NCBI RefSeq assembly: GCF_002994745.2
Contig: NC_037088.1
Span: 65,180,397 to 65,244,396, forward strand
From: Rosa chinensis
Lineage: Eukaryota; Streptophyta; Magnoliopsida; Rosales; Rosaceae
Length of the DNA stretch: 64,000 nucleotides
Reading direction: 5' to 3'
Shown here: in pieces, positions 11,189-23,146 of the stretch
How positions within the stretch are numbered: position 1 is the stretch's first letter
Layout: each line of letters begins with the position of its first letter
Translations under genes and position numbers: made by a program
The notes under the pieces: model-generated
Databases searched by the model: none
What the model saw: only the letters and a program-made list of their open reading frames with translations
Told to the model about the DNA's origin: nothing

Positions 11189-12230
11189 AGAGTCCTACTG
11201 TCCTAGCGCGCTACATACATACATACATGATAACCCGTATATACATATACATATATTATATACATACTATGAGAACGATAGCCTATATCCCATAGATGAC
11301 GATACATAACCTAGACAATCTAGTTTTCAGAACTGAGAATATGCTATGTGCATAAAACTAACGAAGTTGTATGGTGGCGGAAACAGGAGTTTGTTACTAC
11401 AACAATGCGATGAGGAAGAAAACTATACAATGGATGGGAACATGATCATGTATGTCACTATGTTGTATGGCATCTTTTAGTTTATGAAATATCTCTTATA
11501 TATTGAGTACATCACGTACTTTGTCAAATAAATTATTTTTATTTTATTTTTTAATAACAACATTAAGGCTGAAAATCGCACTGAAAACATCAATGTGTTG
11601 AACTGAAATTAATCACAAATACTTTGAACTAATTAAGAGTACCAATAGTGTTTTATTTTCAGTCTAAATATACGTTGGAAAGTGAAAATAGTTATTACAT
11701 AAACTTTACATGCCAACTAAATCCCTGTATATGTGACAGAAAAAATGGCCAACACGACCAACTCAAGCCCATCAATACTAACCCAAAGAACAAAACTGAC
11801 GATGATTTTCCCCGGGCACTACACTTGATGAGCTCTTGGTTTTTCAATGCTTTGATCCATATATATATTACTGATGAAACATTACCGAGTTCCAAAAGAA
11901 TATTAGAAAAATAAATAAAGCCTGCACCAAATCTATACAAATTACTGAAAAAGGACTCTCAAGAGATGAAACTATGAAAACCACCTTCTTAACTGGCCCT
12001 TCTCCCTCCTCCCTGCATTTACGGCATTGACAACATAGTACCGTAGAATTGAGACCTCCATCTTCGACAGGATAGCCAAAAGCACAGTTTCCGAAGACGA
12101 AGATGAAGGCAGACACTCTACTTAAAAAAACTCAACAAACCAACCAACTTCTCTGCCTGAAAGTTCGGTACATACACCGCGAAGATCAACTCTATTATCT
12201 TCTCCACTTGAAATCCGTTACCAATATCAT

Positions 12231-12247
12231 CAGGGCCGGCCTTGAGG
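12231..12247 (+). repeat. Solitary hAT-like terminal sequence
   Basis: CAGGGCCGGCCTTGAGG resembles the termini of plant hAT elements and the ends of the intact hAT at 60087 (CAGGCCCGGCCCTGG). No matching inverted end was found nearby, so this is a truncated element or chance. Confidence 0.3.
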
Positions 12248-13047
12248 GTTGCAGGCTGAGGTGGCCGTCTTAGGCCATTGGTTATCGGGGGCCTCGGAGG
12301 ATGGATTCAGTTATGTACCTTTGTATATATGTACCTTTGGTACATAACAATTGGTGATTCATTGCTCACATATTTAGTAAAAGCCCTCACACATTGAGAT
12401 TAATAGTTTCTTCTCTCTCTTCTTTCTTTTTCTCTTTTCCTGTTTTTCTTTTTCCTATTTTTAATTTACTGTTTTATCAATTATTTATTAAAGTTTATAG
12501 TATTAGAGTTTTAATTAATCAAGGGCAATTGCAGTATTATTGAAAATTTAACCTTAAGCCTTATTGGCTTAATTAATACTGATATATATATATATATATG
12601 TATGAATGATATCTCTAAAGTCTGATCCTTATGACCTATATAATTATATGAATCAATATTGTACATGACTTAAGTTTACATTTTGTATATGATTTAGGAC
12701 TTGGTATCATTTATGGGACGAGCTAAGTTTGATTCCTATAAATACAGACATAGGGTTTAGGGTTTTGCAACTCACCCCATCAGTGAGTTTAGCATCAAAG
12801 ATTGATAAGAGGAGAAGATTCACAATGTCACATCAAAGTTTTTGTTCTGGGTAAGGAACTGGGTTTGGTTTAGCTCTCGCAGAGGATTAGAGTGAGAAAT
12901 TTAGAAAAATAACCTATTTTGGGCATTCAAAATGACTTATAACCTTATTTTTCAAAATAGTTGAAAACTGACCAAATTAAGAGACATAATGTCTTTCTCA
13001 CGCCTTATTAATTCTATCTTATCTGCTAGCCAACTAATCTCCCCATC

Positions 13048-13205
13048 GGATCCGCCTTCTCTAAAGTGAGGAGGGTGTGAATTTACTTCAATTTCATAAA
13101 ATCTAGACTTTTTGTCTAATCTAACGGTTCTAATAAATAACACATCACTCTTGCATTAATTTTTGATTTTTTGTCTAACTCCCAGCTAACTTGCCATTAA
13201 CTCTA
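13048..13205 (-). repeat. Dispersed repeat, copy 1
   Basis: About 158 bp, from GGATCCG to TTAACTC, matched in inverted orientation by 49482-49637 with scattered substitutions. Non-coding; probably fragments of one MITE family, but no target duplication is visible. Confidence 0.6.
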
Positions 13206-13547
13206 AAATATATATATATATTTTTTTAAAGTTGGGGATTTCTCCTATGCATCTAGTTCCTTCTTTGTACATGCTTCCTTTCTATTTCTCTTTGTTTCCA
13301 TGGTTGCGCCCTAATCATGGAATGACTTCTTGCACTTGTGTTAATCAATAAATGGTCTTGTTATTTCTATTTCTCCCCAAAATGTACCACTACTACAAAA
13401 AGTTAATCACACAACGGAACAGAAATTGTCTGTTGTGTGTTTAAATGAACTCTATTGTACAACGGTATTAGTAATGTTCTGTTGTGTGAATGTCAACAAG
13501 GTGATAACTTTTTTCTCAAAACTACATTGCACAACACAATTAAGTAT

Positions 13548-13961
13548 GGGCTAAATACAAATTACTTCCTTGTGGTTTAGGTCCAAAATCAATTCAGTCC
13601 TTGAACTTATAATTTCATCAAAAACAGTCATGCACTTTCAATTTTGATCTAATAGGTCCAATTTGTTAGGTTTTCGACAACTGAGTTATTTAACTTGTTA
13701 ATGTGGCTAATATATAGCCTATGTTTTATGATGTGGTGTGGAGGTGGTCTGCATAGTCAATTTAGGAGTGAGTCCTACTATTAAAAATAAATAGTTTTTC
13801 AACAAATAATCTAACTATAACTTGAACCCATAATAGAATATTAACGAATTTGACCTATTAGATCAAAATTGAAAGTGCAGGGTGTTTTTGATGAAATTAG
13901 AAGTCCAGAGACTGAATTGATTTTAGATCTAAAACACAGGGTACTAACTAGTATTTAGCCC
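13548..13961. mobile_element. Mutator-like MITE with long terminal inverted repeats
   Basis: 414-bp fold-back element. Its ends GGGCTAAATAC and GTATTTAGCCC continue into about 115 bp of inverted repeat. It is flanked by a perfect 9-bp duplication ATTAAGTAT (13539-13547 and 13962-13970), the size typical of Mutator-like elements. Non-coding. Confidence 0.85.
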
Positions 13962-14397
13962 ATTAAGTATTGTCCTTTGTCTGAGTCTTAAAAAATTTAG
14001 CGGTAGATTTTCCTCCACTTTGGAGTCTTGGTTGCCTCTTGAAATCTAAAATTTGAGCTACTAGGTACAATGGTGATTGAGATTTCCGTTGTGTGATTTA
14101 AAACTGGGCACCAAATTTTTAGAAAGCTTGCTTGAATGTCTTCCACTAGGTAAACCTAGTGCAAGCTTTAGAAATTGGACAACAGAAGTTATGCTTTTTT
14201 GTTGTGTGAAGTGAGAATATAGGCTAGGGTTGGGGTCGGGCCGGGCCCGAAAATTAGTGAGACCGAGACCGAACCCGAAACTGTCGGTTTGGGCTTTTTG
14301 TAAACTGAAAACCGACAAAAACCGAACCCATTCTGGCCGGTTCATTTTTCGGGCTTTTCGGGCCCAAAATTGAGTTTCCCATCTCTTAGTCCAGTAA

Positions 14398-14500
14398 TAT
14401 GCAAAATATCACAAAATTCAGTAGGAGGCGAGGTTTGAACCCCCGACCTCCTACACGAAAGACTTACTCCCAACCACTGGAGCAGGAGACTCTCTTGATA
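14398..14500 (-). repeat. Possible tRNA-derived SINE fragment
   Basis: On the minus strand CAGTGGTTGGGAGTAAG is followed about 30 bp later by GGGGGTTCAAACCTCG, resembling the A and B boxes of RNA polymerase III promoters in tRNA-derived SINEs. No target duplication or tail was identified, and no tRNA cloverleaf is claimed. Confidence 0.3.
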
Positions 14501-14870
14501 TTATATGTGCAAAATTTATATTTATTCCATCCTTGGAAACTTTTCTTGGTGGTGGAGACAACTTTTGTCCTTTCTTTTCCTTTCTTTTCTTTTCTTTTTC
14601 TCCTTTGCACCCGGTCCTTTCTCTTATTCTTGGTAGCTGTAGCAGCTTTTCTTTTCTTTAATGCTTGGGAAAATGGGAAGTGAGGCAGCAACAACGTGGA
14701 GACAGAGATGAGGTGTGGTACTATAGAATAAGCTTTTAGTAAAAAAGTTGATAGGTGTGGAAATAAAAACAGACTGGGCATGGCTTTGCCTAAATACCAG
14801 AGAGAGTGAATCTAAGATATAAACTATCATGTCTGTTCCCATTTGAAACGAAAATCTGACCCCTCCTCTC

Positions 14871-14905
14871 TTCTTCTTCTTCTTCTTCTTCTTCTTCTTC
14901 TTCTT
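14871..14905 (+). repeat. (TTC)n microsatellite
   Basis: About 11 uninterrupted TTC units inside the hAT-like element, ending in TTGCAG. Confidence 0.9.
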
Positions 14906-15759
14906 GCAGATCGGGTTTCGATGTGGGCAAAACGGCGAGCCATCTCCTTTTCAGCTTCAATACTCCTCGTTGTGGCGATGAGCTAGGGAGCTGCTTTAGG
15001 CCGATTTGTAACGAGTTAGTGATTTGCAGTGGATGGGTTGCTAAATATGCAGGTCCAGTCGACGATCCGGGGTAGCTTCTTTGAGCGGGAGGAGGAGGAT
15101 TCTAGAAATCCAAGAGGTAGGCTTTGGTCTATGGAGGTTTAGGAGTAGGAGGAGGAGGAGGAGGAGCTGGCTTGGGAGGAGAGTGAGAGAGGCTGAGATG
15201 GTTTCGTTGAGATGGAGGAGAAATCGGGTCGGGTCGGGCTTTCGGTCTCTAAATATTTGAAGCCCGAGACTGAACCGAAAATATACATTCGGGTCGGGCT
15301 TTGCACCGAACTGAGAATTTCCATACTAAAACCGAACCGAATCGGGCTTTTTTGCTCAGTCTGGGTCGGGTCTTCGGTCTTTCGGGTCCGGACGCCCACC
15401 CTTAATATAGGCGGCAACGTTTTGAGCCAAAATGCTGTAGGCAGCATGTTTCCCTCCATGTTTTCACATTTTAATTTTTTGTAGTGCACTCATACGACAG
15501 TTTGATGAGGTTTTTGTTGTGTGAGTAAGTTTGAGAAATTTTTGCCAGGTTTAATTGCCACATAGTTTCCAAAAGGGGCAAAAAAATAAACAAAGAAAGA
15601 AAACAAATTAAACCTAGCTAGCCTTCGACCCTCTCTCGACACTCTCTCAGATTAAACCTAGCCTCTCGTCCTCTCGACACTCTCTCTCCATTTCCCGGCT
15701 TCTGACTCCAAGCTGCTCTTCCCGCTACTCAGCTGCATCGCGTCGTCGGCGACTCCACT

Positions 15760-18111
15760 TGTAACATCCCATATCTCAATTTACCCGTTTACTAGTCATT
15801 TGGACAGTAAACGACACCTACTTTCACTTTTTACTTTGTCTCGATACATTCAGCGGCCTAAAAATTGACTTTTGTTTGGGTCAAAATTTGAGAAAATGTT
15901 CTTCATGAAAGTCGTAGAGGACGTTAAACCGAGCGCGTGCATATGTGGTATGTAAAAATTGGAGCTCGTATGCTAAAGTTATAAGTGAAAATGTAAAAGT
16001 TACTGTTCACGGTAACTTTCTATAAATGTAGAAAGTTACTGTGGTGAGTTGCCATTTTTGGAAACCTACCCAGTTTTCTCTCTCTTCTTCCCCGATCCTT
16101 TTCTCCTCTTCGGTCCGATTCTTCCTCCTCCGGCCGACCCACGACGGAATCCGGGCACCGGCAAGCTCGCCTCTTCCTCCTAGTCACATCTGTGGTGGTG
16201 TTTTGCAGTGATTTGGCTGGAGGAGTTTGATTTTGAGCCGTGAAGTTCACTATAGCTGATCGGAACTTTCGTCTATTTTCAGCGATTCCGGCTATCGCTA
16301 GCCGCCAAACCGGTGTCGAAGGTTCGGTTTTTGCCAAGGATCATTTTGCCCCTAGCCTTGAGCCACGATTTGCAGTGTGGAGGTCGAATAGACGATTTCA
16401 AATCCTAGGGTTCTTGGGTTTTTCTGGAAAAACTTCACCAGCCAATTTCGATCACTTACAGGTAAAATTGGAACTTGTTGTAGTTGTGAAAAATGATTGG
16501 ACTGTTGAGTAGGTGCTGCTACCAAAGTTGGTGGCCATCGGGGCTGGTAGCGGTGGCGGCGGCGCTGCCACTGCTATTATGGGCGGCGGTTGTAGCGTGT
16601 AGGGCAGTGTTTTGATTCTAGTTTTTAACCCATTAAATTTAAATCATATAAATGTTGTAGAGCTTTGTATGTCAAGTTTGGTGAATTTTGGAGGAGTTTG
16701 GAATTGTTTGTGATTTTCCGAAGTTTAGAGTTTTGTGATTGAATTGTGAGAAATCCGGCCGTCGGATTTCCCTAGTTTTCGTTGTGGAATATGTAAATCA
16801 AGGAATTGGTGTTATGGGTGTGATTTGGGTTGAATCCGAGAAGTAATGGAGATAGAGATTTTCGGGTTTCGTTTAGGTTTGTAATTATTTATTCGAATTG
16901 TCGTTTATGGAAGTGTACTTGTGTACAAGACGATATATCGAGCTACCGCTTGACGAAGGAACTCGTTTGCATGGTCGCCAACCAGTACTGTGAGTGGACG
17001 TTTGATTTTAAATATTGATGCAGGCATTTATTTCTCTAAAGTAATGCTTTATTTAATTATCATCTTTTATATTTTGAGCATATGATGATTTGCTATCAGT
17101 AGTGATTTTGGTTTTCGGATTTGATTGGGTTTTGAGATTTATGAAATTTTATAAAGTGATTTCGGGAATGAATTGTTTTCAGATTTTAAATGGAATTTTT
17201 GTCGAGGAAACGATTGATCTAATTATTCTTTTAGCGTGTGGGACACGCTGTTGATTTATGTGACTTTTTACGAAAATTTTCGGGCACGGTTGGGAATCGT
17301 ACCAGTGTTTTTTATTTATTCGGGGGACTTATGGGGAAGCCTTATAGATTTACTGGATTTGAATGGTTTTTACCCACCATACCTCGGTCGTCATTTAATT
17401 CTCCTCCTCACGTGGGTGTAGTCGAGCCTTATTAGTACTCCTTCCCACTTACTATGTGTTTGCAGGTTAGTCGAGCGGAGTATGGGATGCTCCAGAGTGT
17501 GGGACACTCCGACCCGAGCCTGGGAGGCTCCCTTCTTTCGTATGGTGATACTGCTTTCTCATATCTTATCGTTGCTTGACTAGCGGGGTAGTCCGATTTT
17601 CACTGTAGCCAGCGGGGCTAGTTTTATCTTATTGAGAAACGAGATTTCGGTTTTACGATATATTTTTTTAATGTTGTGACTAGCGAGACTAGTCGGTTTA
17701 TCGTTTTGAAATTCTTGGATTTAAAGCTAAATGTGTTTTGTTATTGTTGCATGCATCAGATTTTTAAGAGAATAAATGTGGAAAACAGGAAAAGTATGAA
17801 ATCCTTTTTCTTTTAAATTTTTTATTTTTGTCCACTCATGCTAACGTTTTTCGTCTACTTTCCCCTATGCCTTTTTGTTTCTAATGCCCAGTTTGCAGGC
17901 GTTATTAGTTGAGATCTGGCGTACATGGTTCGAGGCATAATTGACGAATAACTTCCGCACTTCTTCTTTTGGCTCTGATCTATTGTGGGTTAATGTTTTG
18001 GGTAGTCCACTTTAGGGGTGACTAGACTAATTCTCGGTAGAGTTATCTCTAAGGTGGACCCCACAGAGTCACCTCGGATTTCAGGGTGAAATCCTGGGGC
18101 GGGTCCTGTCA
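15760..18111. mobile_element. Solo LTR (2.35 kb)
   Basis: Starts TGTAACATCCCATATC and ends GGCGGGTCCTGTCA, the TG...CA ends of an LTR. It is bounded by a perfect 5-bp duplication CCACT (15755-15759 and 18112-18116). There is no internal second copy, primer site or coding region, so it is read as a solo LTR left by recombination between two LTRs. Short frames inside have no recognisable domain. It interrupts a stretch resembling the 5' part of a plant gene (15640-15759 continuing at 18112). Confidence 0.75.
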
Positions 18112-19030
18112 CCACTCGCACTCAAACCCTCACTGCCATAAGCGGCCACCCAACGAAACCTTGGCGCAGAAGAATTGTAAATCGATTCGCTGCCGCAGCG
18201 CCACCTCCAAGGCCCAAATATACTCTGATGTCTACGTCATCCACCCCAAGGAGTACTAGGACTATGAGACCATTGTCCAATGGGGGTCAGTCAATCATTT
18301 TCTCATTTTCTCCTCTCTTATTTGTTTGGAGTGTGTAAAAGTTGTTGAATTTAGAGAAGATTTGTTTTGATTTTTCAACTGCAATGGAATACATATCGAT
18401 GCTTTGAATTCTGATGGTTGCAGGGAGCCAGATGAACAGTGAGGCAAAAATCTGTGAAGGGTCAATGGGTTGAGCTCGGCTTCCACCTCCTCAACCCCTG
18501 CATCGGTCAATGGGTCGCTGGAATCCTCACCACGACTTCACTGAATCCAATCCCTCGATGTCAAAATCGAGACCAAAACCAAGGTCCTCCTCTTCTTCTT
18601 CGTCTTCTTCATTACCAAGCTTTTGTATTTTTTCTTTATGAATTGTGCAAGATTAGGGTTTTTGTGAAAGGTTTTGTAGTGGTTGAATGTGTGGATTGTT
18701 GAATTAGGATTTGTGAAAATTTGGTAGCATAATGTGTTTGTGCTATTACAAATTAGGTTTTGAATTTTTATTTTTGTTGCTGCAGTTTTGAGCAGTAGAG
18801 CTGAGAAGTAGCAATTTTATAGATTAGAAGTCTATTTTTGGTCTGGTATTTTAACTAATTATTTCCAATAATTTCTTCCATTTGTTATGATTCTGTGTGA
18901 TCTGAATTGAAGCAATTGTTCGCGTTCTGTCAGCTTTGCTTGCTTGAATTGGGTGTTGTACATTAATCAGTTTCTTTCTGGTGCAGGATACTCAACTTGT
19001 GTACAAGCATTTAAGGTAAGGTATTAGTGT

Positions 19031-19657
19031 ATACACAAGGATAAACAACGTGGTTAAAGAATTGGATTGGCGGGTTCTGCTACGCCTCATTGATCAGTGG
19101 GCTGGCGTTAAGGTAAGGTATGCCTTAATTGATTCCTGCTTCGTTTTCTAGTTGTCTTTTGAGCTTTGTTTATACTACATATATGCTAAAATAACAAGCA
19201 ACATACTTGTTCTATAGGCCTAGAAACATTGTACTAATGATATATCATGCATGACTTGAATGATTTTGAACATTATCTTTTATTTCTACCTTCTTGGTTG
19301 TGAATTTTTGGAGATCTAAGACTTGGTTGATTTTTTATTGCTGTTGGGCTGTTGAGGAAGTAGAAAAGTTCATCAATAACTGAAGATACTTAACTTAGCT
19401 GTGTCAATTTAGCATTACAAGAACTTAAACATCAACATATGCCCATTATTTTTGGACTGCTTTTGATTTTTCTATTTCCTTTATTAGTTTTCTTTGCTGA
19501 ATTAACTTAGGGTTTGAATCGATTTAGTCTATTTGTTCTATTGTTTCAGGCGATTTGCTTTGTTTGTACCTGGCTGATCTCAAAGAATGCATACACAAGG
19601 ATAATTTACTCTGCGGTTAAAGAATTGGATTGTTGGGCTGGCATTAAAGTAAGGTAT
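19031..19657 (+). repeat. Duplicated exon-like segment
   Basis: Copies at 19031-19121 and 19590-19657 share ATACACAAGGATAA, GTTAAAGAATTGGATTG and GGGCTGGC, each ending in AAGGTAAGG or AAGTAAGG. The second copy lacks about 25 bp. The translated sense resembles VKELDW...WAG(V/I)KVR; I do not recognise the parent gene. Confidence 0.5.
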
Positions 19658-21564
19658 GAATCAAAGAGTATTGCTATGTGGTTATTGGATTTGTTCTGCT
19701 AGTTTCTAAATCGACTGGTACGAACCAATGATTACAGTTATTGCTGGCTTTTTGAAGAATAAAGTATGAACATTAGCTAGTCCATAACCTTAGGATGCAG
19801 ACCAAAGAAGGAAGACTTTGCTTCGTATATTTTATCCTCCTCAAATTGTATTGAAAAGATTGGTGGTGTTTCAGGTTCCTCAATTGGTCACACTTAACAC
19901 TCAGACTCTGGTCTTTCTCTTCCTCTCAAGCTCAGCAGTAAGACCAACTCTAACTTGCTTGTATCAACTTTTGAATGGTTATTTTCATGTCAAAATCTGA
20001 ATTTACCTTGGAAAGTTCCATCTTAACCACTTGTTTGAACTTAGTACCTAAAATCTGGTCTGAACAAATGGTTATTTTCATTTGTAAACTTGCATAGAGA
20101 TTTATAATGTCAGAGTTGATCTTCCTTTATTGAAAGTTTTGAGCTTGAATGCTAGAATGTGTGAGTTTCCAGTTTAAATTTGTATGGTTGGTACAAGCAA
20201 AAGGCTTTTCATTAGTACATTTGAGTTTTATTGTAACTGTAATTAGTAATCACGACTATGAGAGAATGTGGAATCTGTGAACTAAATGCTTATCTAATGG
20301 AGTGAAATTTGCAAACTTGTTAAGAGTTTACATGTTCAGTTCTTGTTTAGAAACAAATTTTTAACTTGATGCATGTTTAATGGAGAAATCATAGATATAG
20401 ACAAACATGAAATATATTTAATTTTAAGCAATTGGATACATAGTGGTGCATTCACTTTGAGGAGCAGTAGCAGCTCTTATACGAGAGTTTGTTTGACATT
20501 TCATAAAGCTATGAACTAACCCCCCCCCCCCCCCCCCCTCCCCCTTTTGTCCTTCCTTTCCTTTGTGGCCCTTAAAATTGTGTATTTAATTTCTATTTAT
20601 CAGTGTATTTCACTTGTTTTTTTTTTAAATATTCCTTGGACTCTAGAGTTTGAATCTCAAATTATGGAAATAACTATTTGAATCTTGGCTTGTTGTAGGA
20701 ATTGCTCATTCGAGAACTTTCATTTCATCAGCTGAATGCCAATTTACTCTGGCCGAGGACATTTACAATTGCAGAATGGTTAGTTCAAAATAAGCCATTC
20801 TATTGAGCTGGGCAGGTATTTCTCAAAGCTTTCACATCCATCTGTTAGTGGAATCATCTACTCATGGCCAGGTATTTGTTAGTGTCTCATTTTTTGTTTC
20901 ATTTTCTTCTTCCAAAATCAATTTGAGTTAGTCATAGAGATCTGAGCAAAATGCGAGCCCTTGGGAGTCCCACTATCAGCTTCAGAGCAAACACTGGCTG
21001 CAATCATTTGCTTAAAGTGCTTCAGATCTTTCTCTTTTCTTCCACTTACTGTTTTCTTCCACTTACTGTTTTCTGGTGAATTGCAATTTAAGTTTGCTGC
21101 TCTTTTGTATACTTATGATGACATTTTAACTCATAAGAAAGGCGTAGTGTTACATGCAATTTAACTATTAGTTACATGCAGTTGCTCTTTTTTCCCTATT
21201 CTCATTAGCCTTGCTTTTAAGGTTGAGCATGAAAGGCGTAGTGTTACTCTTCTTCATTTTTATGCTATATATTGCGTAGAAGAAAATTTGTTTGGAAGCA
21301 ACTTTGGCCTAGATGATATACAGGTTCTCAGAAGTAGTTGTTGGTTTTGAGTTGAACAAAGTAACAATTGTGAAAATGGTGCAAAAGTTAAGGGATTATG
21401 CAAGAAATCTAGTGGAGATATAAGCAAGAGAAGATGTTGGGAAAGTTCTAATCCACATGAAGGATCGGAAACAAACTTTTCCTTAAATTTTCTTGTCTTT
21501 TTTCCTGGTGATTAATATTGCTTATGTCTTTGTTAACATTTTTCAGGCTTTCAACAATCTTCAA

Positions 21565-22013
21565 TTATGACAGTGATTCAATGTCTAGGGTATGGACTGG
21601 GAAGGAAGACATTAGAACCATAACCAAGGATGCTCGCTTTGCGGTAATGATCCAAAACTCGAGAAGCAACATAAATGAGTTGGAGTGGAGTCTTAGAGCT
21701 CGAGAAGCAAGTACTATGGATTACCTTCTTTTCACCCTCTATCTTTGTGTTCTCTCTGATTGGTTCTTTTTTTTTTATAGCACATACTGATTTGCTAACC
21801 CATTTGATTGTCCAACGACTTGCAGGGTTATTCCTAGTCTTTTTTCATATGACACAAGGACTATGCCGATATATGACAGTGAAGACTGGGAAGGAAGGCT
21901 TTAGAATCATAACCAAGGATGCCCGCTCTGGTGTAATGCCTAAAGCTCAAGAAGCAACATAAATGAGTTGGAGTGGGATTTTAGAGCTCCATAAGCAAGT
22001 ACTATGGATTACC
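21565..22013 (+). repeat. Imperfect ~150-bp direct repeat
   Basis: Copies at about 21565-21727 and 21871-22013 share GACTGGGAAGGAAG, ATAACCAAGGATGC and GTACTATGGATTACC. Non-coding now; part of the degraded captured sequence. Confidence 0.6.
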
Positions 22014-22577
22014 TCCTTTCAGCATGTGAGCTACCAAGTTTGATTCATGGGTCTAGCTAGCAGCTAGGAATAGCTAGGGATGCTTTTGATTCATGTGTAG
22101 GTAGCAGCTAGGAATGCGTTCTTTTTTGATATATTATCTAGTAACTTGAATGTTTGGATGTTTGAAAAATGATACTTGAATGATATGGATTAGAGTGTGA
22201 TTTTATATGATAATATGGAGCATTATTTTTGGATAGATATTCTAGGTATGAATTACATAATGAACAAACAGCAGCTCAAAAATAATGTTGTGAGAACCAT
22301 TCTCAGACAACAAACCTTATATTGCTCACACAATGTTTGATACAAAGAATTTGTTGTGTGAATTAACAATCTACAACAAAAGAAATTAAATTCTGTTGTA
22401 TGAAATTCATAACACACAACAGAAATAAAATCATCTCTGTTGTCCGAGTGAATCAACAAACAAGTGAGATAATTTCACTTCAGTTGTGTGTTACTGACCT
22501 CAGACAACAAAGAATGAGTTATAGTGTGTTATGAAACTCAAACAACAAAGAATGAGTTATACATGTTGTGTGTTATG

Positions 22578-23093
22578 TGTACATACATGTACATTTGCAA
22601 GCATAATTAGCTATAATGAGCCACGCTCATTGTACCGCCAAAGGTACTAATTCCAACTAAAGGAATGACATGCAGACGCACCGCCAGGCGGGCTACAACC
22701 TCAGCGTTGGACCATCCCCAGATCGCCGGCGACGCGCCGCCACGCGCCACGCCAAGATAGCGTCAGAAGCTTCTGAAACTGAGAACTGAAGCATATCAGT
22801 CCCACATCGAAAACAAAGACAAGATCAGTCTCTTCCTCACCTATAAAAGGTTCTCTCCTCTCTCCTCATTAATTACGCATTCAATACTTACCTACTGTTA
22901 CTTTGTCAACATAAATACATCGACTAACTTAGGCATCGGAGAGTTGAAGACCGCCCAACGCGGTCTCCCTCTGACGCCCATTGTATTTTACTTGACAGGT
23001 AACGGGAACTACAATAACAACACAAGTATCGATCCGCCCACCGGATCAGCGTTAACTAAGGTCCAGCTACCGCTAGACTTTTAGACATTAACA
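22578..23093 (+). repeat. 5' LTR of the Tat element
   Basis: 516 bp, TG...CA. Contains a TATA box at 22842-22849. It matches the 3' LTR except for an A/G difference near position 14 and another in GAGAGTTG(A/G)AGACC. Confidence 0.95.
22842..22849 (+). promoter_or_regulatory. TATA box of the LTR promoter
   Basis: TATAAAAG followed by a CT-rich stretch, the likely start region of the retrotransposon RNA. Repeated at 46386-46393 in the 3' LTR. Confidence 0.7.
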
Positions 23094-23094
23094 T

Positions 23095-23112
23095 TGGCGC
23101 CGTCTGTGGGAA
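23095..23112 (+). promoter_or_regulatory. Primer binding site of the Tat element
   Basis: TGGCGCCGTCTGTGGGAA begins two bases after the 5' LTR. It starts with TGG, complementary to a tRNA CCA end. I do not assign the tRNA. Confidence 0.75.
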
Positions 23113-23146
23113 CCTTTGAACAAAAGGTCATCCCGCTACAATCACC

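Larger units (their letters stand above)
11189..13387. other. Intergenic, AT-rich, with transposon debris
   Basis: No convincing gene in 2.2 kb. Contents: a short (ATAC)-rich run near 11217-11265, a solitary hAT-like terminus at 12231, an (AT)n microsatellite near 12580-12598, and one copy (13048-13205) of a repeat that recurs inverted near 49.5 kb. Short frames on both strands near 11.65-12.1 kb show no recognisable domain. Confidence 0.5.
14224..15403. mobile_element. hAT-like non-autonomous element
   Basis: 1180 bp. Ends CTAGGGTTGGGGTCGGG and, inverted, AAGGGTGGGCGTCCGG, with a perfect 8-bp duplication AATATAGG at 14216-14223 and 15404-15411. Both subterminal regions are rich in ACCGAAC/GGGTCGGGC words in inverted arrangement, as in many plant hAT MITEs. 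The centre carries a possible SINE and a (TTC)n run. No transposase. Confidence 0.75.
18112..22577 (+). other. Transposon interior with exon-like gene fragments
   Basis: About 4.5 kb without an intact gene. Exon-like pieces followed by plausible donor sites (for example AAG then GTAAGG at about 19112-19119 and 19650-19656) suggest captured gene fragments, with stop codons in all frames between them. Two pairs of internal direct repeats are present. A run of about 19 C bases lies at 20521-20539. 22260-22577 is an array of ACAACA / TGTTGTGTG motifs. Confidence 0.45.

Noticed and set aside
13388..15486. Complete small CACTA element ending at TTTTTTGTAGTG (15475-15486)
   Set aside because: The flanking 3-bp duplications do not match and the motif array continues beyond 15486, so the boundary is not supported.
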